Assembly: GCF_036785885.1 (NCBI RefSeq)
Contig: NC_092326.1
Coordinates: forward strand, 186,001 to 250,000
DNA: 64,000 nucleotides
DNA from: Coffea arabica
Taxonomy: Eukaryota; Streptophyta; Magnoliopsida; Gentianales; Rubiaceae
Reading direction: 5' to 3'
Part shown: piece after piece, positions 24,506-36,562 of the stretch
Position numbering within the stretch: position 1 is the first letter of the stretch
How the letters are laid out: every line of letters starts with the position of its first letter
The notes under the pieces: generated by a model
Told to the model about the DNA's origin: nothing
Seen by the model: the letters and a program-made list of their open reading frames with translations, nothing else
Databases searched by the model: none
Program-made: the position numbers and the translations under genes

Positions 24506-26283
24506 ATGAAAAGATATTTGGATGGTTCTTAATGATTTGAAATAATTTCAAGTGACATAAAGTGCATAATATTCAAAGGGTGAAATGCAATTATGAAGTA
24601 AAGAAGAAAAGGTTTGGTTGCCCGAACATATTTTGGTACTTGAGCTATAATTTGAGTTACAAATATTGGATTGAGGTGATTCTTGAAATATTTCAAAACC
24701 AAGACAAAGGGCTATATTTCTTAAGAGACATCAAAGTCCAGTTCATAAATTTCAAGGGTCAAAAAGCTAAAACACAGTCATATATATTTGCTACAAGATT
24801 TGAAAATGGCTGTTGACTAGTCAGGGTTGTTTCTATCATTCCTTAGCCTAGACTGCCCCAAATGGCTTGGTTCTTAATGCATTGGAAAGGTAATTTAAGC
24901 TACAACTTTATGCTTTGTACAAAAACTAGTTCAGCTCCCATCATTGAGAAATTTGTAGCTCAAGTTGAAACAAAAACAGGGCAATTTTCAAGATGAATCA
25001 AAAAAGTGCAAACCTGCAGAGAAGGACAAAACATGGACCAAAATGCGAACACCACCCATATTCTTCACCCTTGTTTTCATATTTAGATTGTACAAGTTAT
25101 AGGGCAACTTAGGGCTTATTCACATTCTGATCAAATTCCGATGGGAACTATCCAAGAAATCATAAAGGATTGTAGAATCAACTTTTAGCAATTTCAAGAA
25201 ACAAATTACCTCAACTTTAACAAGTTGCTTGGAGTTTGATTCTTTTGTAATTGGGAGCCTTCAAGACTCATTTTCACAATTTTGGAAGCTAGAGGAACTA
25301 CCACAAAAATGTAATTTTTCACTAGATTTCCTTAGTTCATTAGTGTAGTGTAGATTAGTGCAGTTTATCTATCTTGCATTGTAACTAAATGTAGATGAAG
25401 AGGATGAAGAAGGAGAGCTTAGAAACTTATGTGACAAGGGTGACTTCTCTCCTACCACTTTATTTTTTATATTTATTCTCACGTTTAGTGAAAATACAAG
25501 TTTGGTAGTTGTTTGTATTTCATTTATGCTTCGTTAGTTTGTATACCTAGGGATGGATGAACTATCTATTTATTGTTATGTGAGGTTTCCATGATTATTT
25601 GAGCTTGTTTCTTAAGCAAGTTATTTAACACTTTTACTATTACAAGCATGATTAATTGATCATTAATCGTGATTACCTAAAGGTATTATTTCACCAATGA
25701 AAATTATGATTTAACATTAGATCATGAAAGTATTAAATTTAGAGAGTATTCTCATGAAAGAAGGGAAACACCTTTATGGTTTTAACTAAGTTATTTCATA
25801 GATTCTAATGAAGATAATCACGAAATGTAGGTTAGGATAGTTATAGATATGTTTTGTACACTGGTGAAGTGCATATCACGTACATTAGGAATTTCCATAA
25901 CTAGTCAAGGCAAATAAACTCATTTAAAAGGTAATTTTTGCTTGTAAGAATAGTTAAGAATTCCATAACAATACGAAGGCCTTTATTGTTAGTTTAACTA
26001 CTTTTATTGCATGATTGTAACATAGATTTAGCTGCTTTATTTATGATCGTCTAAATAATAGAGGAGTTCGAATCACACTAATAATTGACAATTGAATATT
26101 TCCTATACTCGTGTACAACCTGTGCACTTGAAGTAGTGGAAATTTGAGTTATATTTAAAACTTGGAAGCAATTAAAGATTATACTTCCTATGTGATTTCA
26201 CAGATCAACCTAGGATAATGCCCTAACCCAATGAATTTGAGGGAGTGTCTAATACAGAACAGTCTAATGAGTTTGGTCGCACC

Positions 26284-27839
26284 TAGGCATGTCAATGGGT
26301 AGGGTCTGGGTTGGATTCCTTTGATCCAGATCCAGACCCATTTAATTTAGTTAGATTCAGACCCAAATCCAGACCCTTTTGAATTTGAAAAAGTAAGTCC
26401 ATATCGAGACCCTTATGGATTTGGTATCCAATGAATATCCATGGGTATTTTTTGAAAATACTAAAGTAAAAATGTATTAAAAATATATAGAGTTTATAAA
26501 TAATTCAAATACCATCCAATTTTTGTTTTCAAATAATAAAATTACCATTCAACAAATTGAAACAATATTTTGAATTTAAAGAAAGAATTATTATTGACTA
26601 CTTCTATATATTTTTAAAGATTTAACTGCATCCACATCAATATTTCATTTGTTTGCTTTTACCTTTTTTTCCTTACAATGACAACTAGGATTAGTTTTTA
26701 AAAAAGAAATCAACCATAACATATATAAATATTTAGTCTTATTAAAAAAATGTAAATTTGTACCTCTTTTTCTTATTCAAACCTCAATGTTGACAGATGT
26801 CTCGCAATCCAGTACTAAAATAGTGAATGAGATCATTTGATTAAGGACCGATGACAAATAAATAATAGAATAAGAAGATTTATAAACACTTACTCATTTT
26901 TTCTTTGATTTAATCCAATCATCAGTAGTCACTAATGTTTCAACCATATTTAAAAGCAATTTTGCACGTGTCTTATCAATCACCCAACCACCAATACTTA
27001 ATGCAGATTCTGATGCCATAAAATCTTACTGTATTCGACCCAATAGCCATAAAATATTATATTATTTTATAAATTTTCTAATATATATTATTTAATTAAA
27101 TATATATGGGTAGGAGTGTGCAAAATCGAAAAATTTCGATTTATTGACGAATTCAAAATTTTCGAAATCAGTAATTTGGAATTTGGCACTGATGTCGGAA
27201 TTTCTGATTTCGAATTCATAATTCGAAATCGGAAATCGAAATCAAAATTTTCAATTTCAATTTTGTTTTATAATATATATATTAATATACATTTATTTAT
27301 ATATAATAATATTTTTTATTTCAATTTCATTTTATAAAAATATATAATAATTATTATAATAATATTTTTTATTTTAATTTCATTTTATAATATATATTTA
27401 TATATATAATAACATTTTTTATAATATGTGTAATATAAAATTTATATTATATAACAATACATCTAACCAAAAAAAAAAGGGAAAAAAGGTTTCCGAATTC
27501 GATGAATTCGGAATTTACCGAATTTCGAACTGAATTTGGAATTGAAATCGAAATCGGTCTATAATTCCTATTCCAAAATTTCCAAAAATTTGGAATTCAA
27601 ACTTCTGAATTACCGAATTCAAATTCGTTGCACACTCCTATATATGGGTTTGGATAAGCTTTGATATGGGTTTGGATTTAGATCTGAATTCTAAAAAACC
27701 AGACCCTACCCATACCCACGACTTTTTCTAAGGTCTGGGTCTGGGTAGGGTCTAGATTTGATAAATTAAATCCACACCCTATCCAAATATATTGGGTTTG
27801 GATTGGATTTAGATAAGACCCGACCCAGTTATACACCTA
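26284..27839 (-). mobile_element. hAT transposon relic, copy 2
   Basis: Same termini as copy 1 (TAGGCATGTC... / ...ATACACCTA), with flanking 8-mers gtcgcacc (26276-26283) and atcacacc (27840-27847). It carries the same transposase C-terminal fragment at 26894-27016 on the minus strand. Confidence 0.75.
27111..27640. mobile_element. hAT-type MITE nested in the hAT relic, copy 2
   Basis: Same terminal inverted repeats as 14530-14974 and the same perfect 8-bp duplication tatatggg (27103-27110 and 27641-27648). It is about 85 bp longer than copy 1 in the AT-rich core. Confidence 0.85.
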
Positions 27840-28254
27840 ATCACACCAAAAGAATATTTTTAATTGACTTAGTGACTTTGACTAGATGGATAAGATTGGC
27901 CTTTAGCTTTACAATTGCTCTGGCACATAATATTAACTCTGAAAATATGGCAAGTTTTCATTGTGTCTAATGCATAGTGAATGGATGTGTAAATAGATAC
28001 TTCTCTAAAGAAATCTTCTCAAACTGGATAAAAATTCTCAACACATGGAAACTTCAATTGTTAACTGAAAAAAAGGTGGTAACTCCTGCAATTTTACACT
28101 GCCAAATTAATTAAAGTTCAATCTGTTTAATGGGTGCTCTATGGTTACTCGCTAAGATGTATTTCAAGTGTTAAATTTTTAGAAATATAAGATTAATTAG
28201 AAAAAATGTATAAATGTAAGAGAAAGTAATAATTATTAGTATGTGTATATACAT

Positions 28255-29560
28255 GGTAGGTTGGGTGGAATATAGATGTATTAACAAGATCAGGGTTTAT
28301 GTTGACAAGTTGATCAGTTTATAAACTAGTAATTAGTGATAATTACATGTATAAGATGATTTTCAAGCCACACAAGAAAAGACTAATAGTATAGAAATAA
28401 GCAGGTTATTGTTGTGTCCACTTGAAATTATATTAGAGGTCCATAATCATTCTAACTAGTTTCAGCACAACTTAGCTTTAGCTATAGATCAATTTAAACA
28501 CAATAGGATAGTTATCATAGATAGTAAGTAAACAGTGACTAACAATAAGATTCATGTTATAGACTTATTGACTGATCATCATCAATTTCTAGTTTATAAT
28601 ATTACTCACTTGTAGTGTACTTAATAAAGTTAGTGGTGCACCTACAATTAAGACATATTGTGTCAAAATATATGTGTTAGGTGATATTTATCATAAGGGC
28701 TCTTTTCTTAATATAATAACTATGTTGTGGCATCAAAAAACTAAAACCAGAGGTCACTAATTGAATTAGTAATGCACTAACATGTGATTAAATCACTTAT
28801 GGCTCAAAGATTAAAATCTTTCTTTTTTGTTAAAAGAAAATTAAAGCATGTAATTGTTGATCCCTGCTTGAAAAACTACATTAAGAGCAGATAAACTGGT
28901 TCGACTAACGGCCAAGCTTTTGGAGGCTATTCTTAAACAAAACATGTTAGTCCTACAATCACGGTAGAAAGTGCTAAGGTGCTTTAAGTTGACCAGATTC
29001 AATTTGCTGAAGTTGTAGATCTCACAGCTAGGATACATAGAACAGAGTTAATTCTTTGCTTAGTTGAGTCAACGATCAACTTGAGTCAAAGATATTTTAG
29101 CCCATCTATATTGTTAAACCTTTCTGTTTACCACATAAAATTACTTAGAAATGAGGATTTAGATTTAGCCATACTAGATATGTGTGAACAAGAATAAAAA
29201 TCTGAAACTTTTAAGCAATTGACTGTGGCCATCATATTAAACCACCATATTGTTAACATAAGTTAGAGAGTAATGATTTTAAACTTTATCATAGAAAAGG
29301 AAAATGTGTCAGCAATCAACTTAATTCCATAATCAATTGACTAATTCCCTTTTATATGTTAGTTGATTGTTGTTAAAAGTTATGCCCAAAAGTAATCATG
29401 TGCATGTGGTGAGTATGCAAAGAAGAAATTGTGGTCTTGTTGAGAACAATCACACCACAGCTTATTTGAATCCATCAACTGTGACAAATACAAGTTCATT
29501 AACTTGACTAAAATTGCATCCACTACTAAAGACTTCAGCAGAAGTAGTAATTAAATCACC
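28255..29560. other. Intergenic stretch with nothing recognised
   Basis: No open frame with recognisable family features, no terminal repeats and no tRNA. A 65-codon minus-strand ORF at 28841-29038 matches no family I know. Confidence 0.5.
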
Positions 29561-29718
29561 GGAATGCAGCTTTAGGATGAAATAAGTTCCCTTGTTGAAT
29601 GTCAATAACCTCAATTTTCTTTACTCCATTTTCTTTCTGTCGGTAGATTCTTTCTTTCTCCATTTTCCCCCTCCTTTTGTGCATTTTAGATTCTTTATTT
29701 CTTCCTCCTTTTGTACTT

Positions 29719-30590
29719 TTAGAATCCATTAAATTTAAGCGCTAATTGAGTACTAAACTTTATATTGAATTTTGGGAAAATGTATATATCACGTTTCAAA
29801 CCTTGTCTAAAGTCTGAACTTATTTTATCAAGGGATACAGAGTATTTATCTTTGAGTTGCATATGCAAAAAGCTGGAGTTGAATGACCACAAACCTCCAG
29901 GATGTGATGCAACTTGCCGTCTATCCTTGTTTTGCTCATCATCCTCAAGAATAACAGCTTTATTATCTCCTAGAGCTGACATTAAGTTGACACCACAAAA
30001 TTAAGACATGGACTTCTTTACTATATAGTATATTAGGAACAAAAATTGCATGATAACAAGGTTGTACGTAGGGCTTACGCTTTAAAAATGTCAATATTTC
30101 AATAAAAAGAAGATTGAACATGCTGCTCATACACCAATCCAGTACCAAGTTTCTATAAAAAAAATAGACCTCCGTCCTTAACAAGGGTCTTTCCAACTGT
30201 AGGTTCTGAGCCATTGCTGGGCTGTAAAACCAAAGTGAAGAACCATTACTAGAATTAATATCTGGCACTCAAGGGTTAGGCAGTGTTTTGTAAGAAAATG
30301 TCAAATTTCAGTGCAAATTCTTAGGAGATATTACCTTCAAGACTGAAGAACCCAATTCGAGAAAATTAGGTGGGGGTAAGGAGAGAGCACTCAGATTAGT
30401 CTTGTGATTGGCAAGGTGACGGGTGGATGCGTGGCAGGAGAGGCGAAGGGAAGAGGGATGGCAGAAACGAAGAGCGATGGGGGAAACGATGGTGGAAGCG
30501 GCAAAATGTTAGGGCGGAGGTAGAAGCGATGGTGGAGAGCAGGAGCACTTGCGGGTGAGAAAAAATGGTGAATTAGAATAGGAGAGAGGG
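29719..30590 (-). pseudogene. Possible 5' end of an unrecognised gene (minus strand)
   Basis: On the minus strand, 30590-30330 is unusually GC- and CT-rich for the region, like a plant 5' UTR. It ends at a donor-like CTTGAAG|GTAATATC. An acceptor-like TTTTACAG lies near 30225, followed by a short open segment. A second open stretch (about 29982-29719; 'MSALGDNKAVILEDDEQNKD', then 'ASHPGGLWSFNSSFLHM') reads like real protein sequence but I cannot place it in a family. No downstream exons are recognised, so it could be a truncated or captured fragment. Low confidence in the gene model. Confidence 0.25.
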
Positions 30591-30658
30591 ATGCTTGTAT
30601 ATTTGACCCACTTTTAATTTTTTACCCATGTTAGATCCGCGTGTATATCCATTTCTTA

Positions 30659-30848
30659 GAGTTTAGTTGTGGAATTGGAATTAGAATTCTTTTGGTCCAG
30701 TAAAGAATTCAATTCATGGAATTGGACCCCCATAGAATTTAAATTGAATTCTAATTCTTCAAGTGAAGCAGAATCCAAACAACAGAATTGGAATTGGAGC
30801 CCCAATTCCAATTCTAAACCCCAATTCTATGGGGAACCAAACATACCC
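30659..30848. mobile_element. Probable small MITE (GGGTATGTTTGG-type end)
   Basis: The segment is built from repeated GGAATTGG/CCAATTCC motifs in both orientations. It ends CCAAACATACCC, the typical end of PIF/Harbinger-like MITEs. The flanking trinucleotides are tta and taa, which are not identical, so the left boundary is uncertain. Confidence 0.35.
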
Positions 30849-30889
30849 TAAAGTTATTTCAAGTTGACGTTGCATGCGTATAAATATGA

Positions 30890-30922
30890 CTAGTTTTGGT
30901 GTGCCACGCAATGGCGTGGCAC
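30890..30922 (-). terminator. Helitron 3' terminus: hairpin plus CTAG
   Basis: On the minus strand a 9-bp perfect stem (GTGCCACGC / GCGTGGCAC) with a 4-nt loop is followed 7 nt later by CTAG, then T of the target. In rolling-circle Helitron models this structure signals the end of replication. Confidence 0.9.
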
Positions 30923-31404
30923 TGCCCAGACTTGTGTTTGGTATGTATGATTTTGGTGTTATTTACAAGGAGAGTAATATGTGGTGATATTGATGGAATG
31001 GTATGGCGGGGCTTAGGTGTTATAGGAAAAATGTTATTCAGTAATAGTTATTGTAACGTTTATTGGGGAGATTGAATTAAATGCCAGCTATTTTTGTAGA
31101 TATCCAGTGATTTGGAATGTATGATGTGTCAACTGACGGTGGCTGTGATATTTGCATGGTTGCCAAGTGTTTTTAGTTTACGACACTTGTATGTTTATAG
31201 GTGTCAGTTGTAGCATGTTTGCATGGGGATAGCATGTGAGCATTTGTGTTTTGTAGTAATATTTTGAGTGTTATAAGTATGTGCGTTTGATTTGGAGCTT
31301 TTGGGAGTGTAAAGGGAAAGTAGTTTGTTTGTAGAGGTGTACTTTTTGATTTTGAAGTCAATTTTTGTTTTGGTTTTTTTGGTTTTGTTTTGTGGTTCAT
31401 TGTT

Positions 31405-32479
31405 ATGGAGGAAAATATAATCTCTGTTAGTCAGTTGAATGTTGGCGTTCAGAGCTGGGTTGTTCGGGTTGTTCTTATTGAGAAAAGTTTTGTTCGTGGT
31501 AGTGTTAATATGGGTCGGCATTATCAACGATATGTTTTTGCTGATCAATTGGTAACGATTAAATTTTTTATTTTTTGTTATTCTTTTCATGTGTTGTAAT
31601 TTTGTTTATGAGTTAATTTTTTTGGTAGGGTGATCGAGTTCAAGCTATTGCATATTTTGCTGATCTGAATGTCCTGGATGAGATTTTGCAACTGTTTTCA
31701 ACGTATTATATTGGAAATGGGATTGTTCGTCGGTTAATGGATGATTCAATAATGCTTGGTTCCGTTTCGTTTGAAGTAACACTGACACAACATACTTTAA
31801 TCGAGCGGGTTCATGGTTTAGTTCAATTGCCAACTGATAATCTTTATAATTTTACTCGGTTCGGACATCTGCAGTCACTGAGGCATTCTCGTGATGCTAT
31901 AATTAGTATGATCTATAATTTTCCTTTTTGTTGATTTATATGTAATCATTTGCGAGCTAAATTTATATTTATTTATTAAAGGTTATTGTTTTTTTGTAGC
32001 CATTCTTGGTGTCGTGATCAAGGTGTTTCCATTGCATGTTTTTCTTTTCGGAAGCAGATATATGCGAGTTCAGGAGTTTTTGTTGATGAATGAAGAGTAT
32101 GAATTTTTTTTTAATAATATTTGAATATGTTATGTGTTGGTTTTTGATAATATTTTTTAATAGAATGATGCCAGTGGTATTTGCGATTTGGGAAGAATTT
32201 GTTGATACGGATGGAGCACATCTTGCGCAGATCGCACATGAGCATCCTATTGTACTGATTTGCAGGCCTAAAATTAGCCATTTTCATGGTAATAGATTTT
32301 TCAAATTGTTTGCTCAATAATAGAATTATTGTTCTTATCTTGTGTTTGATAGAATTTTTTTTTTAGGTCTTTCTTTGGCTACAGAAAGGAGAACTATTAT
32401 TATGTATGATGTTGCCATTCGTGAGGCTGATGAGTTGAGAAGCTGGTATGAGGGACTCGCAGGGGATGGACCAAATTGA
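31405..32479 (+). CDS. RPA1-like single-stranded-DNA-binding protein (Helitron cargo, short form)
   Basis: Five exons (31405-31551, 31629-31905, 32000-32096, 32164-32288, 32367-32479) join with GT/AG sites into one frame of 252 codons plus stop. The product looks like plant RPA 70-kDa-subunit proteins with two OB folds. Exon 1 holds 'SWVVRVVLIEKSFVRG' and 'RYVFADQL'. Exon 2 opens 'GDRVQAIAYFADL', then 'LLQLxSTYYIGN'-like 'ILQLFSTYYIGNGIVR', with the 'FEVTLTQHTLIERV' strand. The second OB fold is in exons 3-5, ending 'ADELRSWYEGL'. The zinc-ribbon third OB domain of full RPA70 is missing. Plant Helitrons commonly carry such genes, presumed to help handle single strands. All splice junctions are canonical, so it may still be expressible. 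Confidence 0.75.
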
Positions 32480-33259
32480 TGGATTGTGATGATTCTAGTG
32501 TTTATGTTTATTTTTTGTAGGTTAAAATGTTGTTGGTGAAGAGTGTATATAAAGTGGTTTTTGTTTGTTTATGGTTTTAGTTATGTATTGATTTGTATTT
32601 GGTGGGAAGAAAGTTTAGGTGTGATGATGAAGAAGAGTTGTACTATTTTGTTTTGTATTAATGGTGTAATTCGTTGGGATGTATGTTTTTTGGTCAATTT
32701 TGTTTTGTCTTGTAAAATGATTTCTTGGTTAAAAAATTAATGGTATATTAGTATATATATTATAGAATAATCTAAAATTAGTTTATTTTTTTAATTGAGC
32801 ATTTAACGGCGATGAAAGGAGTGTTAAACAATAATGTGTATAGTCACGAAGGGTGTTAATAGCTTGCAGTAGGATGCAAGTCAGTTAGCAAGCATATTTG
32901 ATTGCTAAAGTGTGAATCTTAGAAAGGATATAAGAAAGCATGAATAAATGCGATATAAGAGGAGCAAAAGATAAAAGATCTGTCATACGTTTCATAAAAC
33001 TAATGATAGTAGTTGTCTCTTGATATGAAAATAGCTGATACAAAACAGTGAGAGAAACTCATGGTTGGAAGTAGAAGACGAGTCATTGAGGAAGGACATA
33101 AAGTTACGAAGTTATGCTTCTTAATAGCATTTGATCGGCTTTAAAAGTAATATTTAGATAACTGGCCGAAGTAGCATGCAAAAGAGATTTTGTTTATATA
33201 AGTGTTTCTAGAGCAAAACCTGGGTTATCCTTGTGTTTGTTTACTGCATTGGTGATATG

Positions 33260-35658
33260 TTACTTATTTTTTTGTCGCTTGGCTGTAGTATCAGCAGGCT
33301 GCATTATCTGGCGTTTTTCAAGCTGGTGCAAGTGAGTTTCTTCTGCATCTAATGACGATTCAAAATGCTTTATAATGTCGTCTGGTTTGGCCGAGGATGA
33401 TGTGCATTCATCTGTTGAAGGGTGATTGTGTGATGATGAGGTTGTAGATATAGAAGAGTCTAGCAGCAGATGTGGATCTGTTGTTCTCTGTGCTGGGATA
33501 GGCAGGTAGGCAAGGATGATGTATCGTGGTGCTTGTGGAATGTCTGATTGCCTAGCAATATTTCGAACGTGAATGTAATATTTCTGGTTTTGGAGTCTTT
33601 TGTTGATGGCATGTAGATCAATAGATCGTTGCTGTGAAGTATATTAGGTTTGAATCGAACAAGTTAGTTGATGCTTATGAAATTAAAGCGAGGATAGTTT
33701 ATGAAAGAATTGTACCTCTTTTTGCATGTCAATTATAGCTTGTGCAGAGCTTCCAAGTAGTGATTGGGCATATTCATCCTCAATTGTTGCAGTTAGGATT
33801 GACGCTCCATCAAATAGTTGTGTTTCAAAGCGTAGTCTGTACAATTTGGAGTTATCAACAAGATAGCTATAAGTTGTATATATTTAAAGATGGATTGATA
33901 AAATGATAATATTTTCATTTGGTTATAGTTATATATAAGCATGTAAGTAAAAGAAGTATTTACTGCTGTACCTTGGTAGTGGTTCTGGGTATGCAATATG
34001 GCAGAAATTACAGGTGAAATGTCTTTTGATGGCTGCACCAGTAGGCCTCATGCATGTAGTATTAGGACAACTGAGAAAATAAAAGCGTTGTGCAGTGGTT
34101 GGAACTCGAATTTCTGCTTGTATCCAAAAAGATTTGTTCTACATAGATGAAAGAATGGAATAGTGAGGCAAGATTTTTACATTGTGAGAGTTTGTATCTA
34201 ATGGGAGTAGTTTGAACAGAAGTAATGTTTTATAAAGATCTCTAAAGCATAGGCCGTCATGGCTAGCTTTTTGGTAGAAGTAAAGCGTGCTAGACAGAAA
34301 TGTAATGGTTCTAATATTATGGGGAAGTAAAAAAATGTAAATTTTTTTTACCTGATAAGTGCTAGAGGTAATGGTGGCAATGTCATGCAGTTGGGTAGTG
34401 GTTGGTGCATGTACAATTTGGTGAGCTTTATCATACAATTTTTCTTGAATAACTGCTCGAGTATAAGCTGTATTTTCTTTCAGCTTATAATATAACTGTG
34501 TTAGACTTGGAAATATACAGGAAATAGGACAGGATAGTAATGTATTTTACCAGTTGTTTAGTGTTGTTGCTGCTGTGATCTGTGGGTTGTACAGGAGTAC
34601 GGTTGTTGCTTGTGTTCCAATTGATATAGCTAAGTGCATATAAGTCTCAGAAAATTAGTATCTTACATGTAGTTATTGTTTTAGTAATTGTCAAAGTATC
34701 AGGGATTTTTTTTTACTTACTGTGGTGAGAATTGATTCTAGGCCTCGCAATGATAATGATTGGTTGCTGTGACATCATTGATCTTAGAATAGCACCTTCA
34801 ACAGCCAGAAATTCATCCCACATAGTGAATATCATTGGTTTTTTCTGCATAAGGTGTCATAGCTTTAGTTTGTAGTATTAATCATGCTAGGAAATGGAAC
34901 CAGAAGAAAATTTTTTATGCTTACTCATGATTGACGACAGTAAACTCTTGAATTGTTGCGTATCCTTGGCCTCTTGGAACTGATCGAGATGGGAGTGTAT
35001 GTATTGCTGTACATAAGATATCTATGATATATAGAAGAGAAAAAATTTTGTTAAGTTAACTAATGGTCAGGTGATAGGATTTGTTACAGTGGCAAAATAA
35101 AGCAGAATAATAGTATACTCACTAATTTTTGCGGTTGCATCATTCATGAAAGTATGTAGGTCTTGAAATGAAGTGAATCTGTAGCAGTTATCGTATGGTA
35201 ATGCTCTTTCGCTTGGGACGGGTTCTATGAAGGTTCTTTTTGAAATTGTGAGCTGGTAGTTGGATGATGCAAGGTAGAATGGCATTGTTATTTTCGTGAT
35301 CCAAGCATTGCCAAGATAATAAGTAGAATGAAGTTGGAGTAGCGGATCGACATCATGGATGTCTCTTTCATAGATAGTAGCTTGAATAGTATTACTCTGC
35401 AATTGAGGAAATAAAAAGAAAATTTAGCAGAATCTGTTAAATGAAGGGTACGTTAAAACATAAATTTGGATCATATTAGTCAGTGGATGTTGTTCAAAAG
35501 GAATTACCTTCTGATCTGCGAGTACCAATCTTATATAAGGAGATCCGCCACTTTTGCTGAATCGTGTTGGTGTCTTCTCTATGATCAGCAATTTTGCAAA
35601 CCAATCAGTATTAGTATCAGTGAGCTCAGGAACCAGGACACATCTTTGCTCGATATCA
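33260..35658 (-). CDS. RPA1-like protein with zinc-ribbon C-terminal domain (Helitron cargo, long form)
   Basis: Minus-strand exons, approximate: 35658-35508, 35396-35123, 35021-34925, 34844-34721, 34629-34551, 34483-34352, 34138-33972, 33836-33716, 33631-33260. The first three match the plus-strand gene in layout; exon 3 is 97 nt in both. Exons 1-2 are the first OB fold ('DWFAKLLIIEK', 'YIRLVLADQ', 'LLQLHSTYYLGNAW'). Exons 3-5 are the second ('FTMWDEFLAVEG'). The exon at 34138-33972 carries a CX4C...CX2C zinc ribbon ('CPNTTC', 'CNFC') as in RPA70 domain C. The last exon is a hydrophilic tail. No ATG is found upstream of the first exon. The frame does not join cleanly at 34844 (six A's where seven would fit) or at 34551/34483, so the gene may be decaying. 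Alternative exon ends are possible. Confidence 0.6.
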
Positions 35659-35975
35659 CTGGTGAATCAAATATGCAGTCATGAAGAAAATAATGATAGG
35701 CAGGTTAGAAGATAAGATTTAGGATATGGAATGAGTAAAAATATATTCATCAGGTATATAAGATGGAGAAAAAATTCGAGGTAGGAATAGGTCTAACTGC
35801 TTTCAGCTAAAGTAAAAATTTCTTTATATACTATATTCTTCGTGCAATTTGTAGCTTGCTGGAATAGAGAGAGAGGCCTGATAAGGATTTTGGTATTTGA
35901 CATTCTTGTTGCTCGTGATAGGGCCACGTACAGCTGACCATGGGAAAATATTGGTTCTTTCAAATACAATCCTAC

Positions 35976-36478
35976 TGTTGCGGAAGCCCTACCAAAGTTA
36001 AGGTATAACGAGTAAATTATTGTACCTAAAATTGCAAAAATGGTAATTCCCAGGAAATATTTGGTGAGGCACACTGGCCTGCTTAAGTACCAATTTCCTA
36101 GACAGAATCACCTATATATGCACTTAATTGCACAATAACTCACTACAAATATACCTACAAATATAGCTACTAAATAGACAATAAAATAGAACACCAGAAT
36201 TTAACGAGGTTCGGCTAATTTGCCTACGTCCTCGGACACTACCGACAATTTAATATTTCACTAGAAGAAATATTACAAAGAGAGAGAAGAAAGCAAGTTA
36301 TTGGCTCTTGCTTGGTGTACTTGAATTGGTTTGTTTGAGAGCTATTTATAGTTTTCAAACAACCTCTCAAATGTTAAACTTAACCGATGTGGGATTTAGA
36401 AACTTAGGCCAAAGAATTCAAAGTCCTCAATTTTGGCTTGAAAAAGTCATCAATTGAGGCTTGGCTTTGAATTCAACA
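35976..36478 (-). repeat. 3' LTR of the Tork-type element
   Basis: 503 bp; the minus strand carries a TATA-like CTATAAATAGC at about 36345-36355. It is identical to the other LTR except at about four sites (for example near 36049, 36106, 36115 and 36353). Confidence 0.9.
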
Positions 36479-36562
36479 AATCTCCACCTTGGCATAATTT
36501 CTAATCCCACTAAAAATACAAATTTTTTTCCCTCAAATTCGGTGGTGTCTTCAAATGCGTTG

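Larger units (their letters stand above)
24577..28250 (+). repeat. Duplicated 3.6 kb block, copy 2
   Basis: Collinear with 11993-15577, including the hAT relic and its nested MITE at the same internal positions. Beyond 28254 the sequence differs from the sequence that follows copy 1. Confidence 0.85.

Noticed and set aside
31204..31590. 128-codon minus-strand ORF antisense to RPA exon 1
   Set aside because: Shadow of the plus-strand RPA-like exon; Asn/Thr/Lys-rich without motifs.
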